Shown: positions 22,089 to 32,030, numbered from the stretch's first letter. The stretch: DNA of 64,000 bases from Proteus penneri (GCF_003144535.1 NZ_PHFJ01000003.1:124001-188000), one strand, 5' to 3'. Notes: generated by a model not told the origin, from the letters alone. Made by a program: numbers and translations.

Positions 22089-22756
22089 TTATCCCCTGCA
22101 TGGTAAGCGGCTCTTACTTTAGCTAAATAACGTGGTGCTTGAGTTGCCGGATGGTTTTTTTCAACGTAACGATAAAAATCGTCCGCACTCATTGAATTAA
22201 TTTTAGCTATCGCATTGTCTCTATTTTTATCAAATGTTCTCAATAAAGCGCCTGCGCCATTCACATAAGCAAGAATGGTGGCGTAATAAAGTGTTTCAGG
22301 ATCAGCAATACCAACAAGGTGGCGCTCTCTTAATAATTGAATATAAGCCGTACCTAAATCAATATTAATAGCAGGATCTTTCAATTGAGCTGTTGTTGGT
22401 TGCCCCGCTTTTCCTCTATTTTGATAAACATCTCTTCCTGCTGTTGATGCTTTAATTTGCATTAATCCAACTGCATTTGATTTACTAATTACCTCTGGTC
22501 TAAAGTTAGACTCAACCTGGATGATCGCTTTAATTAATGTTTCATCAACATTATAACGGCTAGAGGCTTGCTGTATGTGATTATCAAAAGGGGTTGCTTT
22601 CCATTGTGCCGTGGAGATCGAAGCATTATTAATACGGCTATTTATCGGCTTTTGACTTAAAAATCGAGATGTGTCTTTTTGAATTGGTTGATGAGCATTA
22701 TCAGCACAACCAGCAAGAAGCAAAATTGCCAAAGAAAAGATGATTTTTACTTTCAC
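22085..22756 (-). CDS. emtA: Membrane-bound lytic murein transglycosylase, EmtA type
   Basis: Outer-membrane lipoprotein that cuts glycan strands of peptidoglycan, forming 1,6-anhydromuramyl ends; the E. coli enzyme acts as an endo-transglycosylase. The lipobox is LLAGC near residue 16. The SLT domain follows a ~45-residue linker, with the catalytic glutamate in IIQVESNF near residue 83, then [13 protein letters not shown] and [13 protein letters not shown]. It has 223 residues against 203 in E. coli, the extra length being in the linker. It stands alone, convergent with marC. Confidence 0.9.
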   Translation of the reverse strand: MKVKIIFSLAILLLAGCADNAHQPIQKDTSRFLSQKPINSRINNASISTAQWKATPFDNHIQQASSRYNVDETLIKAIIQVESNFRPEVISKSNAVGLMQIKASTAGRDVYQNRGKAGQPTTAQLKDPAINIDLGTAYIQLLRERHLVGIADPETLYYATILAYVNGAGALLRTFDKNRDNAIAKINSMSADDFYRYVEKNHPATQAPRYLAKVRAAYHAGDN

Positions 22757-23282
22757 GTTTTATCCTTTTGCATAAAGGGTTGTACAACGATATGTTTATA
22801 TATCAACAAGTTGGAGATATATTATTCTATTTCCACACAAAAATTCACGCTAAAATATGGCAAAGTACGAGAAATAAATCAATCTATTACTATTTCTAGC
22901 GTGTGTTTTATCTCAAATCTATCCCATTCACTATGATTGCCTCCCAAATGTATTAATCAGAATAGAATCTGCCATAATAAGTTTATATCGTGTCATTACT
23001 TATTTTTGAATAAATGGTATGCATTAGTGCAATGTAAAAAAGAGATTGAGAGATCGCGATAAAATCGTAGCGACATAACCCACGTTGAATTAATAAGGGA
23101 GAAAGTGCATTTTTATGCGTAATAAAAATCATCTCTTACACAAATAGTTACGAACGATTGTTAATTTTTGTGACAAAACCCGACAATCTACTTAACATTT
23201 ATTGGAATACATGTTGTTATCTTACTTCTAGTCGTTATCAAATGAAGCTTTTTACACAGAGATAACTTGACTTTTTTGAAAT
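22757..23282. other. Intergenic region between emtA and the sit promoter
   Basis: About 525 bp without a convincing gene. A ten-codon ORF with a good ribosome site (GGGAGAAAG, ATG at 23115) exists but has no further support. The far end carries the sitA promoter and Fur box. Confidence 0.4.
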
Positions 23283-23301
23283 GATATTGATAATCATTAT
23301 C
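23283..23301. promoter_or_regulatory. Fur box upstream of sitA
   Basis: The 19-mer GATATTGATAATCATTATC differs from the classical Fur consensus GATAATGATAATCATTATC at two bases. It lies 40 bp before the sitA start, so Fur with iron should repress sitABCD. No clear MntR palindrome was found. Confidence 0.85.
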
Positions 23302-23341
23302 AATTAAGAAAATACCTCTGCAACTATAAGGCAATAATAAT

Positions 23342-24250
23342 ATGGATATATTTCGCTCTGTAAACAAATTTTCACTTACGGCTTTATGCCTTATGGCAAC
23401 AGTCTTTTTAACCACACCTGCACAAGCAAAAGATAAACTTAAAGTCGTCACTACCTTTACTATTATTCAAGATATCGCACAGAATGTTGCTGGAGATGCA
23501 GCGATTGTTGAATCAATTACAAAACCTGGTGCCGAAATTCATGATTATCAGCCTACCCCAAAAGATATTGTAAAAGCCCAAAAAGCTGATTTGATCTTAT
23601 GGAATGGTTTAAACCTTGAACGCTGGTTCGAACGTTTTTTTAATGAGTTACGTAATGTTCCTGCGGTTGTAGTAACTGAAGGCATCACTCCAATGGCAAT
23701 TAGTGAAGGTGCTTACAAAAATAATCCGAATCCACACGCATGGATGTCACCAAATAACGCATTAATTTATATTGAAAATATTCGTAAAGCATTTGTTGAA
23801 CACGATCCTGATAATGCAGCAATTTATAATCAAAATGCAGCAAATTACGCAGAAAAAATTAAACAGCTTGATGCACCATTAAGAGAACGGTTGTCTCGTA
23901 TCCCACAAGAAGATCGTTGGTTAGTGACCAGTGAAGGCGCTTTCAGTTATTTAACTAATGATTATGGCTTTAAAGAAGTTTATTTATGGCCAATTAATGC
24001 AGAAGAACAAGGCACACCACAACAGGTTAAATATGTGATTGATACCGTTAGAGAACACAAGATCCCTGTTGTCTTTAGTGAAAGTACAATTTCAGATAAA
24101 CCGGCTAAACAAGTCAGCAAAGAAACTGGCGCAAAATACGGTGGCGTTCTTTATGTTGACTCACTTTCCGCTGAAGGTGGTGAAGTTCCTACTTATATTG
24201 ATTTAATTACTATTACAGTAGATACAATTGCGAAAGGATTTGGGCAATGA
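23342..24250 (+). CDS. sitA: Mn/Fe ABC transporter, periplasmic binding protein
   Basis: Cluster A-I solute-binding protein that captures Mn(II), and to a lesser extent Fe(II), in the periplasm for SitBCD. It has 302 residues. A Sec signal peptide ends near TTPAQA (about residue 29). Metal ligands of the family are in place: histidine in [11 protein letters not shown], histidine in [12 protein letters not shown], glutamate in the EEQGTP region and aspartate in VDSLSAEGG. First gene of a four-gene operon; the sitB start overlaps its stop (ATGA). A Fur box lies directly upstream. Confidence 0.95.
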   Translation: MDIFRSVNKFSLTALCLMATVFLTTPAQAKDKLKVVTTFTIIQDIAQNVAGDAAIVESITKPGAEIHDYQPTPKDIVKAQKADLILWNGLNLERWFERFFNELRNVPAVVVTEGITPMAISEGAYKNNPNPHAWMSPNNALIYIENIRKAFVEHDPDNAAIYNQNAANYAEKIKQLDAPLRERLSRIPQEDRWLVTSEGAFSYLTNDYGFKEVYLWPINAEEQGTPQQVKYVIDTVREHKIPVVFSESTISDKPAKQVSKETGAKYGGVLYVDSLSAEGGEVPTYIDLITITVDTIAKGFGQ

Positions 24251-25134
24251 GCAATATAAAAGCTAATCCTACGTTGACTGTTGATAATGCCACAGTAACT
24301 TACAACAACGGTCATACAGCTATTTTTGATGCAAGCTTCTCTATCACTGGTGGCACTATTTGTGCCCTAGTGGGCATCAATGGCAGTGGTAAATCCACAC
24401 TATTTAAAACCATTATGGGGCTAGTAAAGCCCTCTAAAGGTAAAGTGACATTAAACGGCAGCCCGATTCAGCAGGCGTTAAAACAAAATATGATCGCCTA
24501 TGTACCACAAACAGAAGAAGTTGACTGGAATTTTCCTGTGCTTGTTTCTGATGTTGTAATGATGGGACGTTATGGAAAAATGGGTTTTTTTCGTATTCCT
24601 TCAAAACGCGATCATGAAGTTGTTGAAGCATCATTAGAACGTGTTGGTTTGTCAGGCTTAGGACATCGCCAAATTGGTGAACTTTCTGGTGGTCAGAAAA
24701 AACGTGTTTTCTTAGCACGAGCAATGGCTCAAGAAGGTACTGTTTTATTACTTGATGAACCTTTTACGGGTGTCGATGTTAAAACAGAAAATGCCATCAT
24801 CGAGCTTTTACGCAATTTGCGCGAAGAAGGCCACTTAGTTTTAGTTTCAACGCATAACTTAGGAAGTGTACCTGAATTTTGTGACCACGTTATTTTAATC
24901 AATAGAACGGTGTTAGATAGTGGTCCAACTGAAACGACATTTACACAGAAAAACTTAGAACACGCATTTGGTGGTGTGTTACGTCACATTAGCCTCTCAG
25001 GTTCTGATCTTCATGATGATGACGATCCACGTTCACTTACTGTTATTACCGATGATGAACGTGCTGCTGTTTTCTATGGTCATCAAGAAGAACACACTCC
25101 AGCGCACCAAAGCCAGCGCAAACAAGGAGATTAG
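24247..25134 (+). CDS. sitB: Mn/Fe ABC transporter ATP-binding protein
   Basis: Cytoplasmic ATPase of the SitABCD importer, 295 residues. Walker [10 protein letters not shown] near residue 43, ABC signature LSGGQKKRV near residue 143 and Walker [12 protein letters not shown] near residue 163 are intact. A C-terminal tail of about 45 residues is rich in histidine and aspartate (SDLHDDDDP and [10 protein letters not shown]), which could bind metal; this is an inference. It overlaps sitA by four bases. Confidence 0.95.
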   Translation: MSNIKANPTLTVDNATVTYNNGHTAIFDASFSITGGTICALVGINGSGKSTLFKTIMGLVKPSKGKVTLNGSPIQQALKQNMIAYVPQTEEVDWNFPVLVSDVVMMGRYGKMGFFRIPSKRDHEVVEASLERVGLSGLGHRQIGELSGGQKKRVFLARAMAQEGTVLLLDEPFTGVDVKTENAIIELLRNLREEGHLVLVSTHNLGSVPEFCDHVILINRTVLDSGPTETTFTQKNLEHAFGGVLRHISLSGSDLHDDDDPRSLTVITDDERAAVFYGHQEEHTPAHQSQRKQGD

Positions 25135-25136
25135 CC

Positions 25137-26048
25137 ATGCTAGATTTACTCCTACAACCTTTTGAATATAACTATATGGTGAAAGCAATTTGGGTCAGTG
25201 CCTTAGTCGGTGCTGTCTGTGCGTTTCTTTCATCCTATCTTATTTTGAAAGGTTGGTCGTTAATGGGAGATGCCCTTTCCCACTCAGTTGTTCCCGGTGT
25301 TGCTGGAGCTTATATATTAGGTTTGCCCTATGCAGTTGGTGCTTTTTTTACGGGTTTGCTCGCGGCATTATCAATGACACTTATTCGTCATATCACACGC
25401 CTTCGTGAAGATGCCGTTATTGGCTTTATTTTCTCCACTTTTTTTGCCTTTGGTCTGTTACTAGTTTCGCTTAAACCAACAGCCGTCAACGTTCAGACCA
25501 TCATTCTCGGGAATATCTTAGGTATTGCTGATGAAGATGTATGGCAAGTTGTGATTATTACGGGTGTTTCTTTTTTCGTCTTATTTTGTATTTGGAAAGA
25601 CTTGCTGGTGGTTTTTTTTGATGAAGTTCATGCAAAATCAATCGGCTTATCACCATTAAAATTAAAAATTATCTTTTTCACTCTTTTGAGCGCTTGTACT
25701 GTTGCGGCTCTTCAAACTGTTGGCGCCATCCTTGTCATTGCTATGGTAGTTACCCCTGGCGCAACTGCTTATTTACTCACAGATCAATTTAAACGGCTGG
25801 CTATTATTGCTATCTGTATTGGCACAGTCACAAGTGCAGTAGGCGCTTATCTTAGCTACTTCTTTAATGGTGCAACAGGTGGCGTGATTGTCACAATGCA
25901 AACATCACTCTTTCTGTTGGCTTTCTTATTCGCCCCGAAACACGGTATGTTAGCCGCTCGCCGTCGTGCTCGTCAGAGTTCACAACAGTTGATCACACAA
26001 TCTCATCAGCATAAAGGATCAACAAAACCAGAAGAGGTGAAACTATGA
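25137..26048 (+). CDS. sitC: Mn/Fe ABC transporter permease SitC
   Basis: First of two ABC-3 family permeases forming the membrane channel, 303 residues with about eight helices. Family segments include LKGWSLMGDALSHSVVPGV near residue 37 and VGAILVIAMVVTPGATAYLL near residue 190. It lies two bases after sitB and overlaps sitD by four. The soluble tail is rich in arginine, glutamine and histidine. Confidence 0.94.
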   Translation: MLDLLLQPFEYNYMVKAIWVSALVGAVCAFLSSYLILKGWSLMGDALSHSVVPGVAGAYILGLPYAVGAFFTGLLAALSMTLIRHITRLREDAVIGFIFSTFFAFGLLLVSLKPTAVNVQTIILGNILGIADEDVWQVVIITGVSFFVLFCIWKDLLVVFFDEVHAKSIGLSPLKLKIIFFTLLSACTVAALQTVGAILVIAMVVTPGATAYLLTDQFKRLAIIAICIGTVTSAVGAYLSYFFNGATGGVIVTMQTSLFLLAFLFAPKHGMLAARRRARQSSQQLITQSHQHKGSTKPEEVKL

Positions 26049-26902
26049 ATGAGTTGATGGAATTTTTCATTGAGCCTTTTCAATATCCCTTTATGCAACG
26101 CGCTATTGTTGCGGCCATTATCATAGGTATCGCCTGCGCTATTTTATCTTGTTATATGGTATTAAAAGGCTGGTCTTTAATGGGAGATGCAATCTCTCAC
26201 GCTGTTTTACCTGGCGTTGTTCTTGCTTATGTCACTGCTATCCCGTTAACAGTAGGTGCCTTCCTTTCTGGGCTATTTTGCTCTTTTGCCACCGGTTATT
26301 TAAAAGATCACAGTCGCATTAAAGAAGATACAGTGATGGGGATTGTATTCTCAGGCATGTTTGCGGTGGGTTTGGTTATTTTTGCCAGTGTCGATACAGA
26401 CCAACATTTAATGCATATTTTATTTGGTAATATTTTAGGCATTACACCTGATGTATTAACTCAAATTAGTATTATCTGTGTAATCACCATCACTATTATG
26501 CTTATTAAGCAAAAAGATTTTATGCTTTATTGCTTCGACCCTAACCAAGCCAGAATTGTTGGCTTACCTGTCACATTATTGCACTATGGCTTACTATCCA
26601 TTTTGGCATTAACCATTGTTGCTTCAATGCAGGCCGTTGGGATTATTTTAGTTGTCGCAATGCTTATTTCACCGGGGATCACTGCCTATTTATTAACACG
26701 CAGTTTTTCACGCATGATTATGTTAGCAATTATATTTTCTGTCGCATCTAGTGTTATAGGAACATTTATTAGTTTCCATATTGATGGAGCAACAGGTCCT
26801 TGTATTGTGCTAACGCAAGCTGTGTTCTTTATTATTGCGCTACTCTCTAATCAGATAAGTTTGGCAAAAATAAAGCGACAAACAAAACCCGCTAGCGCCT
26901 GA
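26045..26902 (+). CDS. sitD: Mn/Fe ABC transporter permease SitD
   Basis: Second ABC-3 permease, 285 residues and paralogous to SitC, sharing LKGWSLMGDAISHAVLPGVV near residue 38 and VGIILVVAMLISPGITAYLL near residue 195. The SitC/SitD pair presumably forms a heterodimer with a SitB dimer. It is the last gene of the operon and is followed after 20 bp by a strong terminator. Confidence 0.94.
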   Translation: MNELMEFFIEPFQYPFMQRAIVAAIIIGIACAILSCYMVLKGWSLMGDAISHAVLPGVVLAYVTAIPLTVGAFLSGLFCSFATGYLKDHSRIKEDTVMGIVFSGMFAVGLVIFASVDTDQHLMHILFGNILGITPDVLTQISIICVITITIMLIKQKDFMLYCFDPNQARIVGLPVTLLHYGLLSILALTIVASMQAVGIILVVAMLISPGITAYLLTRSFSRMIMLAIIFSVASSVIGTFISFHIDGATGPCIVLTQAVFFIIALLSNQISLAKIKRQTKPASA

Positions 26903-26922
26903 GCATTTTCTTTATCTTCGCA

Positions 26923-26946
26923 AAAACGGGATAATCATCCCGTTTT
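26923..26946 (+). terminator. Terminator of sitABCD
   Basis: AAAACGGG, 8-nt loop ATAATCAT, CCCGTTTT, continuing into two more T residues. It lies 20 bp past the sitD stop. Confidence 0.88.
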
Positions 26947-27056
26947 TTAGCTTTATACTTTATTGATTTAATTAAAGTGTTATTGTCATAGTATAAACAT
27001 CGCTCGTTACTATTTTATTTGGGTCTACTAAGTAAACAACTTTGCGAGGTGTAAGT

Positions 27057-27929
27057 ATGTGGCAGAATATAGGTCGTTTACTGGAATCAAACTTAGGATT
27101 TTCAGCAAAGATAAACGAAAAAATTCACCTTTCTAGTGGTGATATTCATCATACATGGAAAATTTATTATGGTGATACGCCTGTTTTTGTGAAATCTAAT
27201 TTGCGTGAATTTCTGCCTAACTTTAAAAATGAGGCAGAACAACTCGAAATGCTGGCAAAAAGCCAAACAATTCGAACTCCTCGAGTTCTTGGTATCGGTA
27301 ATAGTAAAGATACCAGCTTTCTACTCCTTGAATTTTTGCCTGTTCAACCATTTACACCTCATAGCGCCTACTGTTTTGGACAACAACTAGCAAGACTACA
27401 TCAGTGGGAAGAACAACCTAGTTATGGCTTTGATTTCGATACCCAAATCGATACAACCCCTCAACTCAATAGCTGGGAAAAACGCTGGAATCACTTTTAT
27501 TCTGAAAAACGTATTGGTTTTCAGCTACAACTAGCTTCTGAGAAAGGTATGGTTTTTGGAGATATCGATGAGGTCACTCAAATTATCACTCATCGCCTTG
27601 CTGATCATAATCCACAACCCTCTTTGCTTCACGGCAATCTATGGCCTAAAAACTGTGCTGCAATTGGTCAATCAGAAGGTACCGTGTTCGATCCAGCTTG
27701 TTATTGGGGTGATCGAGAGTGTGATATCGCAATGTTACCGCTTTGTACTGCAGTACCTGCAAATATTTTCGACGGTTACCAAAGTGTTTGGCCACTATCC
27801 GATAAGTTTTTATCACGTCAGCCTATTTACCAACTCTATTTCTTCCTCAACCGTTGTAATTTATTTGGGGGCGAAGAAAATTATTTAGAAGTCAGAAAAA
27901 TCATTGATGATCTATTAGCAACACCTTAA
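27057..27929 (+). CDS. yniA: Fructosamine kinase family protein, catalytic Asp replaced
   Basis: Member of the fructosamine-3-kinase/ketosamine-3-kinase family (APH-like kinase fold), related to E. coli YniA, which is thought to phosphorylate Amadori products for deglycation. The start at 27057 (MWQNIGRLLESNLG) has a GAGGT ribosome site six bases upstream and gives 290 residues. Distinctive odd point: the catalytic loop reads HGNLWPKN, whereas E. coli and family members have HGDLW; Asn194 replaces the aspartate that acts as catalytic base. The metal-binding FDPACYWGDRE segment is intact. Either activity is lost or reduced, or the protein has another role. Monocistronic, followed by a terminator. 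Confidence 0.9.
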   Translation: MWQNIGRLLESNLGFSAKINEKIHLSSGDIHHTWKIYYGDTPVFVKSNLREFLPNFKNEAEQLEMLAKSQTIRTPRVLGIGNSKDTSFLLLEFLPVQPFTPHSAYCFGQQLARLHQWEEQPSYGFDFDTQIDTTPQLNSWEKRWNHFYSEKRIGFQLQLASEKGMVFGDIDEVTQIITHRLADHNPQPSLLHGNLWPKNCAAIGQSEGTVFDPACYWGDRECDIAMLPLCTAVPANIFDGYQSVWPLSDKFLSRQPIYQLYFFLNRCNLFGGEENYLEVRKIIDDLLATP

Positions 27930-27977
27930 TAGGAATAAAGTGAAATAGTATTGAGATAATAAAAAACTAAAAAATAT

Positions 27978-28006
27978 AACCTCGCCAGATTCAGTGATGC
28001 GAGGTT
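27978..28006 (+). terminator. Terminator after yniA
   Basis: AACCTCGC, 13-nt loop, GCGAGGTT, then TATTTTT. It lies between the convergent yniA and yniB and could serve both. Confidence 0.75.
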
Positions 28007-28061
28007 TATTTTTCCTTTCAATTAATATAAGTGAACAGTCCTCGCTCACTTTAAAATAGTG

Positions 28062-28601
28062 TTACCATCCTAAAAATTTCATTAAGAAATAGCCAATTGC
28101 AATGACAATCAGAGGTGATAAATAAAGCACCATAATTTGAGTAAATATAGTATGTCGCGGTAACTTGATATTTTGTTGCAATTCTTCAGCCGTTACACCA
28201 CTTTTCATTGCGCGTTCAATAATAAGCTGATCTTGTATATTTTCTTTTAAATATTTCACTTGACGATAAATTCGTAATCCTGATGCGCTGAATGCTAATC
28301 CTATGAACATAAAAAGAAAAATAACAAAAAAAGTGATATTTTCTTGGCTAAATCCCATTTGTGTATTGGGGATAGGTGAATTTCGCCAGAAAAAACCTAA
28401 AAAAGGTGTGTTAAATTGCACCATTTCCGCTAATACACGAAAAAAATCATTAATCACGGCATTTACACCATCACCACTTGGGCGTTGAATTGCAGCCAAT
28501 CCTATCAATGATACAGCTGTCGAAATAAAGGCAGGAATAAAAATAAGCCAGCCAAGTACACGCTTTAAAATGGCATATAATCCTGCATATTGATAACTCA
28601 T
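28062..28601 (-). CDS. yniB: YniB family inner-membrane protein
   Basis: Uncharacterised membrane protein of 179 residues (E. coli 178). Three or four hydrophobic helices lie near residues 12-35, 90-110 and 150-175, with conserved LKRVLGWLIFIPAFISTAVSL and NTPFLGFFWRNSPIPN. The start at 28601 has a GAGGATGTG ribosome site; an ORF opening at 28628 is less likely. Synteny with yniA and yniC (hxpB) matches E. coli. No function is established. Confidence 0.88.
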   Translation of the reverse strand: MSYQYAGLYAILKRVLGWLIFIPAFISTAVSLIGLAAIQRPSGDGVNAVINDFFRVLAEMVQFNTPFLGFFWRNSPIPNTQMGFSQENITFFVIFLFMFIGLAFSASGLRIYRQVKYLKENIQDQLIIERAMKSGVTAEELQQNIKLPRHTIFTQIMVLYLSPLIVIAIGYFLMKFLGW

Positions 28602-28800
28602 CACATCCTCACTAGTCGAATTCGTCAATATTTATCTGTTTATCGTAGTCTAATTAACGGCTAACACGACAATAAATTAATAGTAGCTATTCTCTCTATT
28701 TATTTTACAAAATAAATAAGAAACTGATTAAAAAGATTTTCCCTGTAACTCTTGCTACAATCGCCACTCGACAACATAGACCTTATTTATGGAGAGTAAC

Positions 28801-29469
28801 ATGTCTTTTAAATTCCCTATTGAAGCTGCAATATTTGATATGGATGGTTTATTAATCGACTCTGAACCATTTTGGCAGCAAGCAGAACATGAGGTCTTTG
28901 CTGAATTAGGCGTCGATCTATCCCTTGCATCGGCAATGCCCGATATGGTTGGGTTAAGAATAAACGAAGTCATTGATTTATGGTATAGAGCATCACCTTG
29001 GCAAGGCGTTTCAAAACAAGAAGCAAAACAAAAAATGGTTTCTCGTGTTGTCAAATTAGTTGAAGAAACAAAACCACTATTACCAGGTGTTGAGCATGCC
29101 TTAGAACTTTGCAAATCATCAGGGTTAAAAATTGCACTAGCATCAGCATCTCCTGATTTTATGCTTGAGCGTGTCCTGGAGTTGTTTAATATTCGTCATT
29201 ACTTCTCAGCTGTCGTGTCTGCTGATGAGCTACCACACAGCAAACCACACCCTGAAGTTTATCTAAATGCAGCTAAAGCGCTTAATCTTGACCCTATTCA
29301 CTGTGTTTCATTAGAAGATTCTCGCAATGGTATGATTGCTTGTAAAGGCGCCAGAATGCGCTCTATCGTTGTCCCTGCAATAGAACAATTTAATGATAAA
29401 CAATGGGGCTTAGCTGATGTAAAAATTGCGTCACTCAATGAACTAACGCAACTACATTTATTAGGCTAA
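28801..29469 (+). CDS. hxpB: Hexitol/2-deoxyglucose-6-phosphate phosphatase (HAD)
   Basis: HAD-superfamily phosphatase, E. coli YniC/HxpB type, acting on hexitol phosphates and 2-deoxyglucose-6-phosphate in the cytoplasm. It has 222 residues from the ATG at 28801, which is spaced correctly from GGAG. Motif I is FDMDGLLIDSE near residue 13, motif II is in LASASPDFML near residue 113, motif III is the lysine in HSKPHPEVYL near residue 145, and motif IV is in LEDSRNGM near residue 169. A terminator follows. Confidence 0.93.
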   Translation: MSFKFPIEAAIFDMDGLLIDSEPFWQQAEHEVFAELGVDLSLASAMPDMVGLRINEVIDLWYRASPWQGVSKQEAKQKMVSRVVKLVEETKPLLPGVEHALELCKSSGLKIALASASPDFMLERVLELFNIRHYFSAVVSADELPHSKPHPEVYLNAAKALNLDPIHCVSLEDSRNGMIACKGARMRSIVVPAIEQFNDKQWGLADVKIASLNELTQLHLLG

Positions 29470-29480
29470 TTTCCATAAAT

Positions 29481-29515
29481 AAAAAGGATATTCTACTTTA
29501 TAAGATATCCTTTTT
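29481..29515 (+). terminator. Terminator after hxpB
   Basis: AAAAAGGATAT, 13-nt loop, ATATCCTTTTT, continuing into ATT. It starts 11 bp past the stop. Confidence 0.85.
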
Positions 29516-29746
29516 ATTCTGCTTTTAATAAACATAAGCTCATTAACCTCTTCTCTATTTTTAAGTATTCCTCTTGTATATTTCTTTTGCTTCCTCTCGC
29601 CGTGATCTTACTTTTTGGTTCCTTATCCTAAATTCGATCATTTTTAAATCAATCAAATAAAATATTCCTGTTATTGCTTAATATTTAAGACAATTTTTAT
29701 CTTTTTTGTCTGTTAGTTATCGTCAAAACCTTTTATACTTTAATTA

Positions 29747-29762
29747 CTGTATAAATGAACAG
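29747..29762. promoter_or_regulatory. LexA (SOS) box upstream of ydjM
   Basis: CTGTATAAATGAACAG fits the CTG-N10-CAG SOS consensus with the TA-rich core. It lies 18 bp before the ydjM start. E. coli ydjM is a known LexA-regulated gene with boxes in the same place. Confidence 0.85.
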
Positions 29763-29780
29763 CAAATAAACAGACATGGA

Positions 29781-30308
29781 ATGACAGCAGAAGGACATCT
29801 ACTTTTTTCTGTGGCGACACTTGTGTTAGCGCAGAAACTTGAAATAACGCCAGCTCTTGCTCATGGTGATTGGTTTCACATGATCCCTGCTGTCTTATTA
29901 GGCTCACTTCTACCTGACTTAGACCACCCTGGCTCTATTCTCGGGCGATTATTCCGTATTATCTCACTGCCTCTATCAAAACTCTGTGGTCATCGAGGTT
30001 TTACGCATAGTTTACTTGCGTTTTGTGGTTTAGCTATTTTATGGGAAACACAAGTTTCACCACAGTGGGATATTTCCGCCGATATCTTTCATGCCCTTTT
30101 ATTCGGTTATCTTAGCCACCTTATTGCAGATATGTTAACTCCCGCTGGCGTTCCTTTCCTGTGGCCTTTAAAAATACGCTTTGCATTACCCATTTTAGGC
30201 AAAAAGAACAATAAAAAAGGCGAGAGATTTATCTCTGTTTTGATCCTTGTTGGCGCACTTTTTTTTACCTCCTCACCTTACTGTTACCCTGCCTTCACAA
30301 ATCAATAA
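29781..30308 (+). CDS. ydjM: LexA-regulated metal-dependent hydrolase-like membrane protein YdjM
   Basis: Inner-membrane protein of the YdjM/YfhO DUF457 group, predicted metal-dependent hydrolase, induced by DNA damage in E. coli. The start at 29781 (MTAEGHLLFSVATL) matches the E. coli start; further upstream coding is not homologous and overlaps the LexA box. Conserved histidine/aspartate motifs: LLPDLDHPGS near residue 50, GHRGFTHSLLA near residue 73 and YLSHLIADMLTPAGVPFLWP near residue 112. The protein ends at 175 residues against 196 in E. coli. The last residues follow an 8-T run at 30259-30266; with one T fewer the frame continues to 30348 with a more homologous tail, suggesting slippage or a frameshift. 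Confidence 0.85.
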   Translation: MTAEGHLLFSVATLVLAQKLEITPALAHGDWFHMIPAVLLGSLLPDLDHPGSILGRLFRIISLPLSKLCGHRGFTHSLLAFCGLAILWETQVSPQWDISADIFHALLFGYLSHLIADMLTPAGVPFLWPLKIRFALPILGKKNNKKGERFISVLILVGALFFTSSPYCYPAFTNQ

Positions 30309-30591
30309 CTGGTTACAGATGTACCACGATAAGCGTACTAATTTTTAACACAGCCTGACAAAAACCTACGTTTCTCTATTTATTTATAAATTCTTACTTC
30401 TTTTTATACCAACTTTCCTTGTTTTTATAACCAAATGATTATATAAAATAATAATTAATTATAAAAAGTTATTAACAGTTCTGTTACCCTATATCGCATT
30501 GGTGCTGTTATATCCTTTCTTATTGCCTAAGAACTCATATCGCATACAATCGTCGAAATTATATAAATAAAGATCTCGTTGGAGAGTTAAG

Positions 30592-31983
30592 ATGAATTTT
30601 CCGTTAATCATTAACGTACTCGTCTTTGTTGTGCTATTACTCATCTTGGCTAAATTAAGTCAACGTCAGTGGAGCCTTTCAAAGAAAGTTCTTGTTGGTT
30701 TAGTTTTTGGTGTTGCTTTTGGGCTAGCACTACACGCATTCTATGACTCACACGATCCTATTATTAAAGAATCTATTCTTTGGTTTAATATCGTGGGTAA
30801 TGGCTATGTACAGCTGTTACAAATGATCATTATGCCATTAGTATTTGCCTCTATTCTTAGTGCCGTAGCTCGATTACACCAAGCATCATCACTAGGAAAA
30901 ATTAGTGGACTCACTATTGGCACACTATTATTCACCACAGCTATTTCTGCATTAATAGGTATTGTTATTGCTAATTTATTTGGCTTAACAGCAGAAGGCC
31001 TAGTACAAGGTGAACAAGAAGCACAGCGCTTAATTGCACTTGAGCAAAATTACATGGGCAAAGTTTCTGACTTAACGATGCCACAGCTTATTTTGTCATT
31101 TATTCCTAAAAATCCATTTGCTGATTTAACAGGTGCAAGCTCAACATCAATTATTAGCGTCGTTATCTTTGCTACTTTCTTAGGTATGGCTGCACTGAAA
31201 CTGCTCAAAGAAGACCAACCTCGTGGTGAGAAAGTTTTAGTTGCAATTGATTGCTTACAATCATGGATCATGAAACTGGTTCGTATTGTTATGATGTTAA
31301 CACCTTATGGTGTAATGGCGCTGATGACTAAGGTTGTTGCAAGCTCAAATATGCACGACATCATTCAATTAGGAAGCTTTGTTGTTGCCTCCTATGTTGC
31401 TATTGGCTTAATGTTTGTGGTTCATGGATTACTAGTCAGCTTTACGGGTTTGAATCCTATTAAATTCTTCAAAAAAGCGGGGCCTTTATTAGCATTCGCA
31501 TTTACAAGTCGTTCAAGTGCTGCAAGTATTCCATTAAATATTGAAACTCAAATTAAGCGTGTGGGTGTGCCAGAATCTATCGCAAGCTTCTCATCATCTT
31601 TTGGTACAACAATTGGTCAAAATGGTTGTGCGGGTATTTACCCTGCGATGTTGGCCGTTATGGTTGCGCCTACAGTGGGAATTAACCCATTAGATCCAAT
31701 GTGGATTGCCACTTTAGTTGCTATCGTAACCGTCAGCTCTGCAGGTGTTGCGGGCGTTGGTGGTGGTGCTACATTTGCAGCTCTTATCGTTCTGCCTGCA
31801 ATGGGTTTACCTGTGACATTAGTTGCCCTATTAATCTCTGTAGAGCCATTAATTGATATGGGACGTACCGCATTAAACGTCAGTGGCTCAATGACAGCGG
31901 GTACAATCACGAGTCAAATTATGGGACAAACGGATAAAACTGTCTTTAACCAAGATGAAGAAACTGAACTTACAGTAAAATAA
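30592..31983 (+). CDS. tcyP: L-cystine:cation symporter TcyP
   Basis: Dicarboxylate/amino acid:cation symporter family (DAACS) importer of L-cystine, E. coli YdjN/TcyP, with the same 463-residue length. It has eight helices plus re-entrant hairpins. Hallmarks are the serine-rich hairpin [16 protein letters not shown]-like stretch near residue 305 and the [22 protein letters not shown] segment near residue 345. A GGAGAG ribosome site precedes the ATG. Inner membrane; likely part of sulfur supply, CysB control not verified. Gene order after ydjM matches E. coli. Confidence 0.95.
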   Translation: MNFPLIINVLVFVVLLLILAKLSQRQWSLSKKVLVGLVFGVAFGLALHAFYDSHDPIIKESILWFNIVGNGYVQLLQMIIMPLVFASILSAVARLHQASSLGKISGLTIGTLLFTTAISALIGIVIANLFGLTAEGLVQGEQEAQRLIALEQNYMGKVSDLTMPQLILSFIPKNPFADLTGASSTSIISVVIFATFLGMAALKLLKEDQPRGEKVLVAIDCLQSWIMKLVRIVMMLTPYGVMALMTKVVASSNMHDIIQLGSFVVASYVAIGLMFVVHGLLVSFTGLNPIKFFKKAGPLLAFAFTSRSSAASIPLNIETQIKRVGVPESIASFSSSFGTTIGQNGCAGIYPAMLAVMVAPTVGINPLDPMWIATLVAIVTVSSAGVAGVGGGATFAALIVLPAMGLPVTLVALLISVEPLIDMGRTALNVSGSMTAGTITSQIMGQTDKTVFNQDEETELTVK

Positions 31984-32008
31984 ACTTTATCTGCCTCTAT
32001 TAATAAAG

Positions 32009-32030
32009 TCAGTTCATCATTTGAACTGGC
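32009..32030 (+). terminator. Terminator after tcyP
   Basis: GTCAGTTCA, short loop, TGAACTGGC (nine pairs, one G-T), then eight T residues. It starts 25 bp after the tcyP stop. Confidence 0.88.

Noticed and set aside
23115-23147. Ten-codon ORF with good ribosome site upstream of sitA
   Set aside because: Too short and without a regulatory codon pattern or conservation evidence to call a leader peptide.
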